Positions 1 through 11,430 of a DNA stretch of 64,000 nt are shown here, piece by piece. The translations under genes and the position numbers were made by a program. The notes under the pieces are model-generated. The model saw only the letters and a program-made list of their open reading frames with translations, ran no database searches and had not been told where the DNA came from. Location of the stretch: assembly GCA_018350325.1 (NCBI GenBank), contig JAEVLN010000024.1, positions 589,248 to 653,247 on the forward strand. Reading direction: 5' to 3'. Numbering within the stretch: the stretch's first letter is position 1; each line of letters begins with the position of its first letter. The DNA is from Globodera rostochiensis. Lineage: Eukaryota; Nematoda; Chromadorea; Rhabditida; Heteroderidae.

Positions 1-470
1 CCCCCTCTTCCCCCGCCGTCTGGCCACCGCCGATTCAGTGTCCCCAAAAACCCCCCCCCCCTCCCTCCACCGACGGCATGCTCTCTCACATATAATTCAA
101 ATTGTACATTTCACTTCCGGCCACCCTCCACATTCCATTCTCCCCTCGGACCGACCTTTGTCCCCCCGATCAGCGATCGCTCACATCCTTTTCCCATCTC
201 CCCTCCCCACACCGTGTACTATTTTCACCGGAAATCCATTATCCCCCCCCCCTCCTCCATCCATTATGGCCTAAGCAGGGATATATAAGCCCCCCAGGGT
301 TCACCCAGTTCATGTTCACTTTTTCCATCGTCACCGGCATAAAATTCACTCAAGCATTCGCATCCTCTCCGTCCGCGCCCTCCCATTCAAACTTCCCAGT
401 GGGTTTTCGGGATTTGGGATACCTCGGGCCGAATTTTCCTGTTTTCGGGAATACCGTAATTTCCCCAACA
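1..470. other. C-rich block with a TATA-like box, no supported gene
   Basis: This block is GC-richer than almost everything in the next 38 kb and is dominated by C-runs and CT-rich sequence on the plus strand. A TATA-like box, TATATAAG, lies at 282-289, followed by mixed-composition sequence without an ATG-initiated frame of convincing length. The long open frame crossing 102-659 has no ATG start and runs into the GGTTCGG repeat, so I do not call it a gene. In texture it resembles the C-rich minus strand at 46160-46560. It could be a promoter and 5' region of a gene or element lying mostly outside the window; nothing proves this. Confidence 0.35.
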
Positions 471-600
471 GGGTTGGCGGTTCCGAACCGAACCGGACCG
501 AACCGGACCGTAGAACCGGGATTTTTTCGGTTCGGTTCTCAAGTTCGGTTCGGTCGGACCGAAAATTTCGGTTCGGTTCTTCGGCCCGGTTCGGTTTTTA
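471..600. repeat. GGTTCGG/CCGAACC palindromic repeat, one-ended hAT-like
   Basis: The block begins with CAGGGTTGGCGGTTCCG, which resembles a hAT-type terminal sequence, and continues as alternating CCGAACC and GGTTCGG motifs that can fold on each other. No matching opposite end (a CCAACCCTG-like terminus) was found downstream, so this looks like one end of a decayed MITE. It is one of several GC-rich palindromic islands in otherwise AT-rich DNA, each with its own motif. Confidence 0.5.
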
Positions 601-949
601 ATTTTGCTTTTTGTACTTTGTTTAAAAATTTAGATGTATATTATTTATTAAATTTATAAATTGTTTACTTTTTTATTAAATAGTTATAATTAATTTTAAT
701 TAATAATTTTTCAATCTGATATGTTTTACGGAATCTGATCTGTTTAAAACCCATAATTGTTGATTGATAATAATTAGAATTCTTTTTTCTTCGTTCAAGT
801 TTAATCAAGTTTGTTTTATTTGCATTATCGTGAAGTTAAATTTTGTTTTACATATTGCTATTAACAATTTATTTGATTTTATAATGCTAATAAAACAGAA
901 ATCATTGCTAAGATTTATGGTAAAATTAATTGTAATTAGTTTGTACTAC

Positions 950-1480
950 ATTTAATCCTCATATTATGTTTTTTGTAAAGTAATTATAAAGTAAGTTTAG
1001 CTCCGCCGATGACAAAAATAATTAGTAAACAGTAAAAGTACGTTATTCGTATATATTTTAAAATTCTTACTTTTTATAAAAATCATTTTTTTACTGTGTG
1101 AATTGAAATAAATTTTGCTTGCCATTTTATGCATTTTTATTCTTCCATATTGTGATAGCATTTTTTTAAAATTATTGATGTTTTTATAATTGTGTTTTTA
1201 AATATAATAAAGGTTATGTATTGTGCTATGTAATTGAAATCAACATTTCCCTATGTAATTGATAAAATATTTTCTTATCTGATTTATAGCAGGCGAATCG
1301 GACTTCACTAAGCATCAGGCCGGTCTTGGTGCTGCCTTTTTCCGAGGATCCAGCATAAGTGGTCTGCTGCTGGATGGGCTCCACGATGCCTTGTCCGTAC
1401 TTGTCCAAAGTGCTGAACTTTTGCAGGCAGCTTGCGGCTGTTGTATTCATTTGCTACATATTTTCTTGAAAATATTTGTG
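950..1480. repeat. Dispersed repeat family A, copy 1 (longer form)
   Basis: This stretch is repeated in direct orientation at 1684-2096, starting with the same TTTAATCCTCATATTATG motif and sharing the GTAAGTTTAGCTCCGCCG segment. This copy carries about 137 extra bases (roughly 1315-1450) between AGCAT and the common TTGCTACATA, and those bases look coding on the minus strand. A short inverted fragment of the same family lies at 25040-25100. Confidence 0.7.
1290..1450 (-). other. Exon-like island of unknown function
   Basis: The minus strand reads as an ATG-initiated open segment (ATG at 1448-1450) of about 54 sensible codons before it runs into AT-rich sequence. The composition is clearly GC-richer than the flanks, with balanced codon use. 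The peptide begins MNTTAASCLQKFSTLDKYGQ. I do not recognise the family. A plausible acceptor AG lies just inside the start codon, so it could be an internal or first exon. The paralogous repeat at 1684-2096 lacks precisely this part, which suggests either loss from that copy or insertion in this one. Confidence 0.3.
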
Positions 1481-1683
1481 GATAATATTTAATTAAATTA
1501 ATGATTGATAGATATGATTTTTAAATTTTTTTTATCACTCCAATTTTCAAATCCTTACGTTGCCTGGTCACCTGTATCTACCCTCGTCTAAAGTTTTTGC
1601 CGCATAAACATGTAACATGTTCGGTAGAATCGGGAAAAAACTTCTTCAATCTCATTTTGTTAATAAATATTTTATTTAATATT

Positions 1684-2096
1684 AGGATACTTTAATCCTC
1701 ATATTATGTTTTTTGTAAAGTAATTATAAAGTAAGTTTAGCTCCGCCGATGACAAAAATAATTTAGTACACAGTAAAATCTTCTGATCTGTACGTCATTC
1801 GTATATATTTTAAAATTCTTACTTTTTATAAAAATCATAATTCATTTTTTTACTGTGCATTCAAATAAATTTTAATTGACATTTTATGCATTTTTATTCT
1901 TCCATAGTGTGAGAAAAATAGCCTTTTTTATTGAAAAGTTTATAATTGTGTTTTTAAATATAATAAAGGTTATGTATTGTGCTATTTACTTGAAATTGTT
2001 CAACATTTCCCTAAGTAATTGATAAAATATTTTCTTATCTGATTTATAGCAGGCAAATCGGCCTTCACTAAGCATTGCTACATATTTTCTTGAAAA
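1684..2096. repeat. Dispersed repeat family A, copy 2 (deleted form)
   Basis: This is a diverged direct copy of 950-1480. It rejoins AGCAT directly to TTGCTACATATTTTC (about 2071-2085) and so lacks the 137-base coding-looking insert of copy 1. The segment 1646-1708 is also found inverted at 25040-25100. Confidence 0.7.
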
Positions 2097-4811
2097 TAAT
2101 AACAAATCAAATTTTTAATATTTAAAAATATTTACTGATAACAAGAGGCATCATTATAATTTATGATTTAAGTTGTTTAGTTTAAACGAAAGTTTGTTGT
2201 GCTTATCTTCGGTATGTTTTCCAAATTAGGTTAACAAACAAATTTACATTGTGATACAAAATTATATAATATAAATTAATAAAAATGAGCATTGAATTGA
2301 TTTGGCCGACATTTTTAACATTGCAAACCCCTGGCGCGGAACTCACCTCTCTGAATTGCCTGTTTGATTTTTAATTTAACTTTTGTAAAATAAATATATA
2401 GGTAGTTTAATATTCTTTGTCATTCTATGTTATTCTTTTTTAATATTTTTTTAAATTCTCCTGCAGTTTTTCTATAATTTCGTTTAATTCTTACTTAAAA
2501 TGTTAAAAAAAAAGTTATAGTATATTTTGTTCTTTTTAAATCTTGAAGTTTTATTTGGTAATTATCATCTTACTATTTTTTTTATTATAAATAATTGTTA
2601 AAAGTGATAAATATTGGTTAAACACCAAAATAATTTATTTTAAGTGTTAATTTTGTTATAATTGAAATTTATATTATTATTAGAGCATGGATTTGTATGA
2701 AGTATTTATTTATTATTCATCAGAAATATAAAAATATTATTAATTACCAAAAACAACAGACGAAACCCAATTATTTTTAGTCAGATTTTGCTTATTAAGC
2801 CAAATAGGATAATTTGCTAGAATAAACAACATCCTTTCATCGAGTAAGTAAAAGTGTTGGTAAATTGAGTGGTGTACTGTTTTCAATTCTTGAATCCTAT
2901 GTTTATCATGATTTGATCATATGATTTTTAGCTATTACTTATTGAAGATGCCACATTTCTTGACAATTATATTGAAGATGCCACATCCTTTTGCGGGACT
3001 AAACTTTAATTTCGTCTAGGCTTGTAATTTTGTTGTCAATAATAATTTATTTATAAAAAATAATTTTTATTTTTTATATCACGATTTGCATCGGAATTCA
3101 TTAATTGAAAGTAATCTGATTTTTGGTTATTTTATCAATTATAACAAACATAATTAATTGAAATTTATTATTGACAACATTATTAGCCGCCACTTGCTTG
3201 TAACATTCGGTTAAAAAAGTTTTAGATTAAAGTAGAATTTTATATTTATTTTTACCAATTATTTTTTCGTCGTTTCATATTTTGTGCTTAATTCGGATTT
3301 CTAACCAGATACACAAAAATATATGGATTTCATCCCATAAGTTTTAATTGTACGTTTTATATCGCGAAAACTTATAATCATGAAGGTGCCACAATGCATT
3401 TTATCATTGCGCTTTCCGGACTTTTTGATTATATGTATTTAATATGTTCAGGATGTTCTTTAATTCTGTAAGGTTAGGGGTCGACTGTGTCAATGTGATT
3501 CATGGGTAGGACGTAGGACATTCAACGTTGTTTGGCTGATTAGTAGACGCAATCTTTAATCTGCTTAATTTTCTTATAGTTTTTTAAAATCTTCACATGA
3601 TCCAACACAAAGTTCATGCAATAATTTATTACTGAATCTTAAAATTAAGCATTTTTGTTGTAAAAAATTGGTAATATCTAAGTTGGTTTGGTTTAAAACC
3701 TAAATTTATTTGTATAGTAGTTTTTTTGTGCTAAATTTTCATGTCGATCTTGTCGTTTTATTTTATTTATATACATTTTCGTATTATTAAAAAAATTATA
3801 GTATTTTTCGCGTGTTTAGCTTTCTTAGCCTTCTTTCTTACTGCTTTAGCCATCTTCACGCATTTGTTTTTAAATAAAGTTTATATTTATAATATTATTA
3901 TTTAAATGGTTTTATGGGTTTAGCATTGGTTTATTTTTGTTTTTACACTTTAATTGTATATTTTTTATCAAAAGCATTTTATTGTATATTTATTAATCTT
4001 ACAATGATGTTGACTTTTTCGCGTTAAAAAATAAAAACTTTATTTAACTTAATTTATATATTGATTCTCATAATTAAATTAACTTACTTTTTAATTGTTA
4101 TTATTTAAAAATTTATTCGTGAAATTTGATGGCCGGTAATATCAATGCTTAGTACAATAATTCGGTCATGCTTCCAATTTTTTTAAAAAGACAATTAAAT
4201 CAAATTAAATAAAAATCGAATAGAATGCATTAAAAAATTAAACAGCATGAAAGGATTGTAACTTAGCCGAGCCTTAATGCTTATAAAAATAATTAAAATT
4301 AAGTGAATATTGTTATAAAACATTTTCAAATGCTTTTATACACTTTTACTTTTTAACTCTAATATTCCCTCTAAATTAAAAAAATTATTGCTATTAAATT
4401 TTTTAAATTAAAATCAACGATTTAATTAGATAATATTTATGCAAATATTCAATTATGTTCAATTTTTTGGTTAATATAAGTATGTAAATTTCTTTATGAA
4501 TTGATTCCACTGAACACTATTGTACGCTTCTCTTATAAAATTTTCTTGCCTTCAAAATCTTTCATTCTAAATTAAACTGTAATTGGCATTTATTTAATAT
4601 TTAATTACAAAATATTTTATTTATCGAATAATTAGAATCGCTTTGCGTTTTAATCGTTTTTTCTAATACTATGATTTTTTGATCTTTATAATGACGAATC
4701 TTCTACATAAAGAATAAAATAGTAAAACAATAATATTAATCATAATTGTATTTCAAATAATGATTTGATTTTGATTGGCTTTTATGTTATTAATATTAAA
4801 ATTTGTGTTAG
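2097..4811. other. AT-rich intergenic or intronic DNA
   Basis: No convincing gene is seen. The only notable patch is at 2325-2355, where the minus strand has a good donor-like junction (AGAGAG followed by GTGAGT) in GC-richer sequence. Everything else is low-complexity AT-rich DNA. Confidence 0.5.
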
Positions 4812-4894
4812 GTCAACGTGTACTTCCTCAGCCGACTTTGTCCGGTAGGACAGCATTATTACTTGCTTGTCACCTTGGCCGATCAGAGATTTAA
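4812..4894 (+). pseudogene. Ankyrin-repeat-like exon fragment
   Basis: After a candidate acceptor (TTAG at 4808-4811) there are 26 open codons and then TAA at 4892-4894. The translated segment contains GRTALLLACHLGRSEI, which fits the ankyrin repeat pattern G-x-T-A-L-x-x-A-x-x-x-G-x-x-E-I. The patch is GC-richer than its flanks. No donor GT follows, and the frame stops where a full repeat would continue into its second helix, so this is either a relic or a misread exon end. No other ankyrin units are visible nearby. Confidence 0.35.
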
Positions 4895-5706
4895 TAAAAT
4901 TTTTTATTACCAAAAAGATTATCTGCTTAAATACTGCGCTTTGATTATTAGATATTTGGTATTGGTTTGTTTTTTAAAACTTTTAATTTAGTATTTCATA
5001 AATTTGATGACGATTTTTAATGCCTCAGTTTACTTAATTGGTTTCTGAACTTTTATTTTTAATTTTTATTAGCATCTAGCTCAATTTGAATGTTAACATT
5101 TTTATTTGGCAGATAAATATTTTTTTATATTTTTTGGTTTTTATTTAGTTTTATATTATTATATACGTTCAGTCAGCTTATAATCGTATGTTTTAAATTT
5201 ATTCAAGTTTGAGCTTTGCCCAGTCGCGTAACAAATAAAAATCGTTAAAAGCGCTTCAACAATTTTCGTTCTTTATGATTTTATGTCTTTTTAAATTAAA
5301 TTTGCTTTTGTTAATGTTAGATTGTTTATATATTTTTTAAATATTGCGGCATTTCAAAATGCATTTGTAAGATGATGAAGTGTTGTAATTATATACTAAG
5401 ACAAACATGAATATTATCTTTTTTTTCAGGGCTAGAATTATTATCCAATTTTATTTTAGAACACTCATAAACTTTTCTGAAGTTTCGGAAAAAAATGTCG
5501 CATTTTTGACACCTCACACCAAACATTATTTAATGATAAAGTTATTTTAACAACTATAGAATTTGCAAATTAGCTTTTTTATCAAGAGTTGCCCTTGTTT
5601 GTGACAAGTTGTTTGGCAATGCTTTAAAGTTTTTATTGTCTTTTAAAGTTTATAATTTTCAGAAGTGTTTGTGATAAAATGATTTAAAAATTTGACGTAA
5701 TATTGC
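4895..5706. other. AT-rich DNA, nothing recognised
   Basis: I see no gene, tRNA or structured repeat in this stretch. Confidence 0.5.
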
Positions 5707-5714
5707 ATCATTAC

Positions 5715-6153
5715 TAGGGCCGAGATTTTTAGAGGTCAAAAAGGGACATATAATAGGGTCTAAAAACCCCCAAAATAGGGACTAAAAACCCCCAAAAATA
5801 GGGACTAAAAACCCCAAAAAAGGACATATAATAGAGACTAAAAAATGTGCTAAAACTGATTAAATTCTGCCAATTTTTGCGTAAAACTTTTCTTTTTTTG
5901 CATTTTTCTTAAGAAATTTTCGGAAAAATGCCTAAAATTTTGCATTTTTTTTCTTAAAATTTTGGGAAAAAGTGCCAAAATGGAATAAAAACGCAAAAAC
6001 AGCGAAATAGGGATTTATTCTCAAAAAGGCCGAAAAAGAGATTTATAGGGACTAAAAAGTCGCTCTAATTCAAAATTTTCGAAATGTATGCTATTTCTGG
6101 GATTCTCAAACCCTATCCACAAAAAGGGTTAACCCCTAAAAAGCTCGGCCCTA
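5715..6153. mobile_element. hAT-type MITE, 439 bp, with 8-bp target duplication
   Basis: The element has perfect 10-bp terminal inverted repeats, TAGGGCCGAG at 5715-5724 and CTCGGCCCTA at 6144-6153. The match continues imperfectly to about 23 bp. It is flanked by the perfect 8-bp direct repeat ATCATTAC at 5707-5714 and 6154-6161. An 8-bp duplication with YAGGG ends is the hAT signature. The interior is non-coding and holds repeated 'ctaaaaaccccaaaa' and 'tagggactaaaa' motifs. Its right part (about 6056-6125) is related to 7917-7990 in the next element, so the two are members of one family. With no transposase it must be mobilised in trans. Confidence 0.9.
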
Positions 6154-6261
6154 ATCATTACATTCAAAAATTGTTGAAAAATACAAATTAAAGTAGCATT
6201 ATTACAAAACTAACTTAATCAAACTTGCAGTATTTATTTTTAAAAACTATTGATCAATTGG

Positions 6262-6366
6262 GCGGGGGGAATTTTTGCGCAAAATCAAACAGAAATGAGG
6301 GGAGGGGAGTGGGGGGGGGGACGATGTGTTTGGTTGGTGGCGTCTTTGCGTTGGGGGGGGGCGGTG
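6262..6366. other. G-rich tract with quadruplex potential
   Basis: The plus strand has several G-runs, including runs of about eight to twelve bases, separated by short loops. The spacing allows G-quadruplex folding. No gene overlaps it. Confidence 0.5.
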
Positions 6367-6831
6367 TTCACTTTCACATAGAAAATCGATGAATGGATCC
6401 GTTGGGCTAAGAGAGGAACATTACCCACATAATTATGTGGTCATTAGTTTCTGTCAATGTGAGCATTTTCATTGAATTTTATATTTATAACTGCAAACGT
6501 TTAAAAGTCAAAATTTAGAATTATTTTATTTTTAATTTTTTTAACAAAATGAGAAATTCGATATGTTTTATTGTATTATTGTAACATTCTTAGGTTTGAC
6601 TAATTTTTACATTTCGGCAAATTTTTTCCAGACCCAAATTGAGATTTTTACAAATCTTCTTATAGCTGATGACTAGGGCTGGGATTTATATGGGCTAAAA
6701 CCCCCAAAATATGTATGTTTTTATGTGCTAAAAAATGCCAAAATATGTGCTAAAAATCCCAAAATATGCCAAAATATGTGCTAAAATATGTGCCAAAAAT
6801 AACCAAATCCGGTCAGTTTATGCATAAAAAC

Positions 6832-7585
6832 TAGAGAAAGGACCGATCGAGATTCTCGATCGTAATCTCGATCGAAAAGTTTCGAGATTTCAATCGAAAA
6901 TCTCGATCAAAAAAGTACCGAGATTCACAATCTTGGTTCAATTTTACTTTAATTTTAGGTGAAAACTAAGTAAAAATGGACAAAGGGTCCCGAAAATCGG
7001 ACAAAAGGTCTCCTTGCCCATGTATATTAAATACTGGATTAAACTAAGGGTACCACGGGGCCGGGTTACCGGTTTTTAGGTCTTAAAATGAAGTCCAGGT
7101 CCCGGTTTTTTGGTAACGCAGGGACCGGGACTAATTACACCCCAAATGTGATATCATTGAGCGAAGTGCCAGACCGATGACGGGGCGGTGATCTTGCGTA
7201 CTTTTTAACAAGAATACCCTCAAGTAAATAGATGGCCTAGTGGTTTTCTTTTCGACAAGGCGGGTTCCGGTCTCGTTTTTTGTTCCCAGCCGGAACCAAG
7301 TATTTGGGTATTTTCGGCTGAATTTGCATTAATTTATTGCATATTTTAGATTACATACTTGTGCGCAAAAAATTTCACTAATGATTTGAACTTGATTTTC
7401 AGGAATCTTGTTGTTTTTTTCCTGTCCAGCACCGACAATAATAATATTGAATAATAAATTCGCTTTGAAAATTCACAATAAAGAAAAAATTGAAAATCTC
7501 GAAAAATCTCGTGAGATTTTTCGAGATTCGAGATTTTACGAGATTCTCGGTCGTAATCTCGATCGGTCCTCAAGTCCTTTCTCTA
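6832..7585. mobile_element. Nested hAT-type MITE, 754 bp, with 8-bp target duplication
   Basis: Perfect 12-bp inverted ends, TAGAGAAAGGAC at 6832-6843 and GTCCTTTCTCTA at 7574-7585, are flanked by the perfect 8-bp repeat ATAAAAAC at 6824-6831 and 7586-7593. It therefore inserted into the 6674-8024 element after that one had landed. The subterminal DNA is built from palindromic GATCGAGATTCTCGATCG-like motifs at both ends. Open frames inside it (about 7346-7674) are palindrome by-products and not genes. A tRNA-like A/B-box pair sits inside at 7233-7275. Confidence 0.9.
7233..7281 (+). promoter_or_regulatory. tRNA-like Pol III A and B boxes with T-run
   Basis: TGGCCTAGTGG at 7233-7243 fits the A-box consensus TRGYNNARNNGG. 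GGGTTCCGGTCTCG at 7262-7275 resembles a B box, about 30 bases downstream, and six T residues follow at 7276-7281 as a possible terminator. No cloverleaf closes around it, so it is not a tRNA gene. It may be the head of a tRNA-derived SINE captured inside the nested MITE, or chance similarity. Confidence 0.3.
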
Positions 7586-8032
7586 ATAAAAACCTTCAAA
7601 ATTCATTTATCTTTATTCATTTTGCTCCTACAGTTGTAAATATAATATTTCATATGTTTTGGAAAATTTTATAAAAAATATGAAAAGTAAAAATTTTAGG
7701 GAAAATGTCGATCTTTGTGGTGGATTTTTGGTCCAAGAAAAAGGCATTTTTTAGGGGTGCATTTTAGAAAATTTTTTTAAAAAGTCGATCCTTAGGGGTG
7801 TATTTCGTTTTTATTGCATTTTGTTAAGGAATTTTTGAAAAATGGCGAAATATTAAAATATGGCAGTAAATATGTACTAAAAAATACCCCCAAAATATGT
7901 TTTAATATGTGCTAAAAAGTCGCCCTAATTCAAAAAATTTTCAAAACAAGTACTATTTTTGGGCTTCTCTCATGGTAAGGAATCCACGAAAAAAATATGT
8001 TAAAACATAAAAATCCCAGCCCTACTGATGAC

Positions 8033-11000
8033 ATAATGTAATTTGAAAAATTATATGTAGTAATATGATAGCAAACTGTGAAATACATTTTTGTAAAAAT
8101 TTTAATATAATCTAAAAAACTATTCTTTAAAAATTAAACACCTATTACATACCAAAAAAAAATATTTTTTTTGAAAACCGATGATAGTTTACAGATAATT
8201 AAATTTACATACTGTAAATAAAATATTATTCAGCGCGTACTGGAATAAATAAATCTCAAAAGAATAAACTAAAAAGATAAAAACAATTCATTAAATAAAG
8301 CAGGTTCTTAAGTAGTTTTTGCTCCGTTAAACCTTTTAATCGAATTTAAACTGTTATCAGAAGTTAAATATATAAAGAATTTCGTGACAAATAAAAATAT
8401 ATTAAACACATATCACAATTAGAGAAGGTATTGTATTCCTCGTGACAAAAGTCTAAGGGCAGTAAATGTTTAAGGTTTTAAATAATAAAATTTATCATAA
8501 CATTTGCAGCATTTTAACCAAATGGTTTATAATTGCTTAAATTCATTTTAATTTCATAAATTTAAATATCAAAAAAATATTCCCAAATGGTGACGATTCA
8601 TAATAATTAATAAATAATAACAAATTGATTAGGCCAACACTTCTCAAGAAAATTATGATAACAGTGTCAAAAAAATGAAAGATGATTGCATAAAAAAGCC
8701 CTAGCAACCGAGAGGTGTTTTTAAAAACGACGGAAACACACAAAAAAGGAATGCGAGATATTTTACACAGTTTATAAAAAAAATCAACGCTCTATACAAA
8801 ATAACCTTTCATGACAAGTTTAAAAGTTCAAAATAATTTAGAAAAAAAAAATTTGCGTGATATAAACGCGCAAATTTACAACTGCAAAAAAAAATTATTG
8901 AATTTAAATTAACTATATAAAATTCAAATTAATATATAATTAATTGACATTTTCCAAAAATTAACTTTTTTTCAACTTTTAAAATCATAATTATATTCCG
9001 GAAGACATCAACAAACTAGCCATCATGAACAGACAGGTCATGTGCCCGGGATAGACCCGGAACGCGTTCCGCCCATGAATGATAATAACAAAAACAAATA
9101 CACAATTCATTCAAAAAAACTAATAGAATAGAGAATTAAAAAATTTATTGAAAGTTTATCAAATAACAATTTTTCTATAATACGTTACCCTCGGTCTTCG
9201 ATTTAAAAAATAAATACTTTAATGGTGGAATTTTTTATGAGAATAAATATTGAAGCAAAAAAACCCATCCAATAATTAAATTTATTATTAATGTTTTCAT
9301 CGAACGCGGAATGTAATTATAATGAATTTGAAACCCTTAACTTTGATTAAATTTGATTGTAAAAACAAAAACAAAAGGTTATGTAGCATGTATTACCTTT
9401 ATGAATTTTAAAAAATGGTCAAGACCTGATCAATCTTTTGTAAAACTTACGCAAATAAAAAAACCACAAACTATAAATTCTATTTAAATTTTAAAATATT
9501 ATTTGGTTTTAAACCATTTCATTATAAAATTTGATAAATAAATAAAAATAATTAACCCCAACAAATTGTAATTCGTGAAGGGGGAGAAAAAATTTCTTCA
9601 AATAATTTATATTTTAAATAAAATACTTTTATAAGTTTCAATTAAATAAAATGAAATTGATAAAATTAAATAATTTTGAAAAATTATTGGGTCGATTTTC
9701 AAAAATTATAAAAAGGAGTGAAAACACACACAAAAAACTTTCGCCTTTATTTATAAAACAAATTAAAACCCGTTGAATAACCTAAAAATTTAAAATACAA
9801 AAAAAATAAAAACCAGTTTTTAGATTTAGTAGGTATTCAGGCTCATTTAAGGCTTTGAAGGAAAGGATAGTTGGATGGTGAGCGAAGATGCCGCGAAAAA
9901 ATGTTAAGAATTTAAACGTGAAATTTGAATAATTCATATGATAATATAATATTCAGAAAACAAAAAAGCGGCAGCTGAAACAAAATAAGTACAATGCGAA
10001 GCTTAAGGAGAAAAACATTTCACAATTTGATTAATTATTTTTTTTACCGGAAACCTGAAGACATTGATTTCAACAGAAAAAAATTAAAACCAAACAATAT
10101 AATAACATTTTATATTTTTTCTCATTGAATAATTCAAGTACAAAATTTTGTGTTACATAAATAAGAAAAGCATAAATTAATATACTTAAAAATATAACTG
10201 GGTCGATTACAAAAAATTATAAAAAAAGTGCAAGCCAACCAATTTATTTATGATATAAGTAGTTGCGTATGAAATGCTAAAAAGCTGTGAATACCCATAA
10301 AAATTATTCCGTAAAACGTGTTTCTTTATTTTAAAACATGTATATATATATATATAGAATAAAAATCTACGTAATAAAATGCAAAGCATTGATCGTTTAC
10401 ATTAAAAATTTAATGAAAAAAAAAATCCTTACTTAAATAAGAAATTAATCAATGTGGTTTTTGTATAAAAACAAAATGCTTCTTAATAAATTGCTTAATT
10501 TCAATTTATTTGAATATGGAACCACAATTCACAAAATTCAACTTTAATTTGAAGAGAATTGACGCCAATTATTTTGAAGGCAAGTACCAATTAAATTGTC
10601 ACGTAGTCCAAGAGGGTCTTTATTAGCAGGGATTCAATTCCAAACTTTAATTTAATCAACATTCTATTTTTTCAGATTGTTTGCTAAAAAATGTTAACAA
10701 AAAAGTTGCAAAAAACTTCTGATGATTTTGAATTTGTTTTAAATTTTCAGGATTGTCAGGAATCTTACATCAAATTAAGTTTTTAATAATTCAAAATTGA
10801 AAATTCTTTTAATTTAAACCTAAATTTATTTTCGTTCCAAAATAAATGAGCAAGTTATACACATTAAAAAAATTAATATTTTTTTATAGAATTAAGAAAA
10901 CAATGAAATAACTCCTGAGCTAATAAAAAAAGCGTTATAAAATATAAAAAAGACAAAATGGTACACAACACAGTCCGCCAAATAGTCTACACAAATCCTG

Positions 11001-11289
11001 ATTTATATCAAAGAGCCATTTAAACAAAGAGCCTTCTTTTAAAAATATTATTTGTTTTTAAAAATTAAAAATATAAAGACAAAAAATATAAACGAGCAAC
11101 CACCACACAGAGCAAATGGATATGGTGCTAGCTTCCAATGCCAAACTGTATCATTTAATAAAATCAAGTATGAAGCAGAAATACGAAACGGAAAATTGCT
11201 TTTTTTAAAGGCAATGATTGCGGAAATTGACTTAAAATCTAAAGATTTGTTTTCTTAAAAAATTCAACACTAATGTTTCTGGAAAAAAT
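8033..11289. other. AT-rich DNA without a supported gene
   Basis: There are no convincing coding regions. Small items are a 12-bp perfect palindrome, GGAACGCGTTCC at 9059-9070 in a GC-rich patch, a close relative of it at 14339-14350, and a short TA microsatellite near 10341-10357. Confidence 0.5.
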
Positions 11290-11430
11290 GTACTCCCCCT
11301 CATCTTCATTTTGTCTTCTCTCCCCCCCCCTCTTTTTCTGCCCTTCATTTTGTCTTCTCTCCCCCCTCTTTCTCTGCCTTATCTTCATTTTGCCTTCTAT
11401 TCCTCCCTCCCCCGTTCGCCCGCGTTCTCT
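11290..11430 (+). repeat. Polypyrimidine tract with imperfect tandem units
   Basis: The plus strand is almost pure C and T and contains three imperfect copies of a roughly 40-base unit built on 'cttcattttgtcttctctccccc'-like sequence. A short ATTC repeat follows near 11511-11525. The overlapping open frames on both strands are consequences of the biased composition. Such tracts can form triplex DNA; no function is shown here. Confidence 0.6.

Larger units (their letters stand above)
6674..8024. mobile_element. hAT-type MITE, 1351 bp, host of a nested element
   Basis: Perfect 14-bp inverted ends, TAGGGCTGGGATTT at 6674-6687 and AAATCCCAGCCCTA at 8011-8024, are flanked by the perfect 8-bp direct repeat CTGATGAC at 6666-6673 and 8025-8032. 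Removing the nested element at 6832-7585 and its duplicated site leaves roughly 590 bp, close to the size of the related element at 5715-6153. The interior carries repeated 'atgtgctaaaa' and 'cccccaaaatatg' motifs and no reading frame with a transposase signature. Confidence 0.9.

Noticed and set aside
102..659. 185-codon open frame on the plus strand
   Set aside because: It has no ATG start, runs through C-runs and a GGTTCGG palindrome and shows no domain.
7346..7674. Open frames on both strands inside the nested MITE
   Set aside because: They translate palindromic terminal sequence and cross the element boundary.
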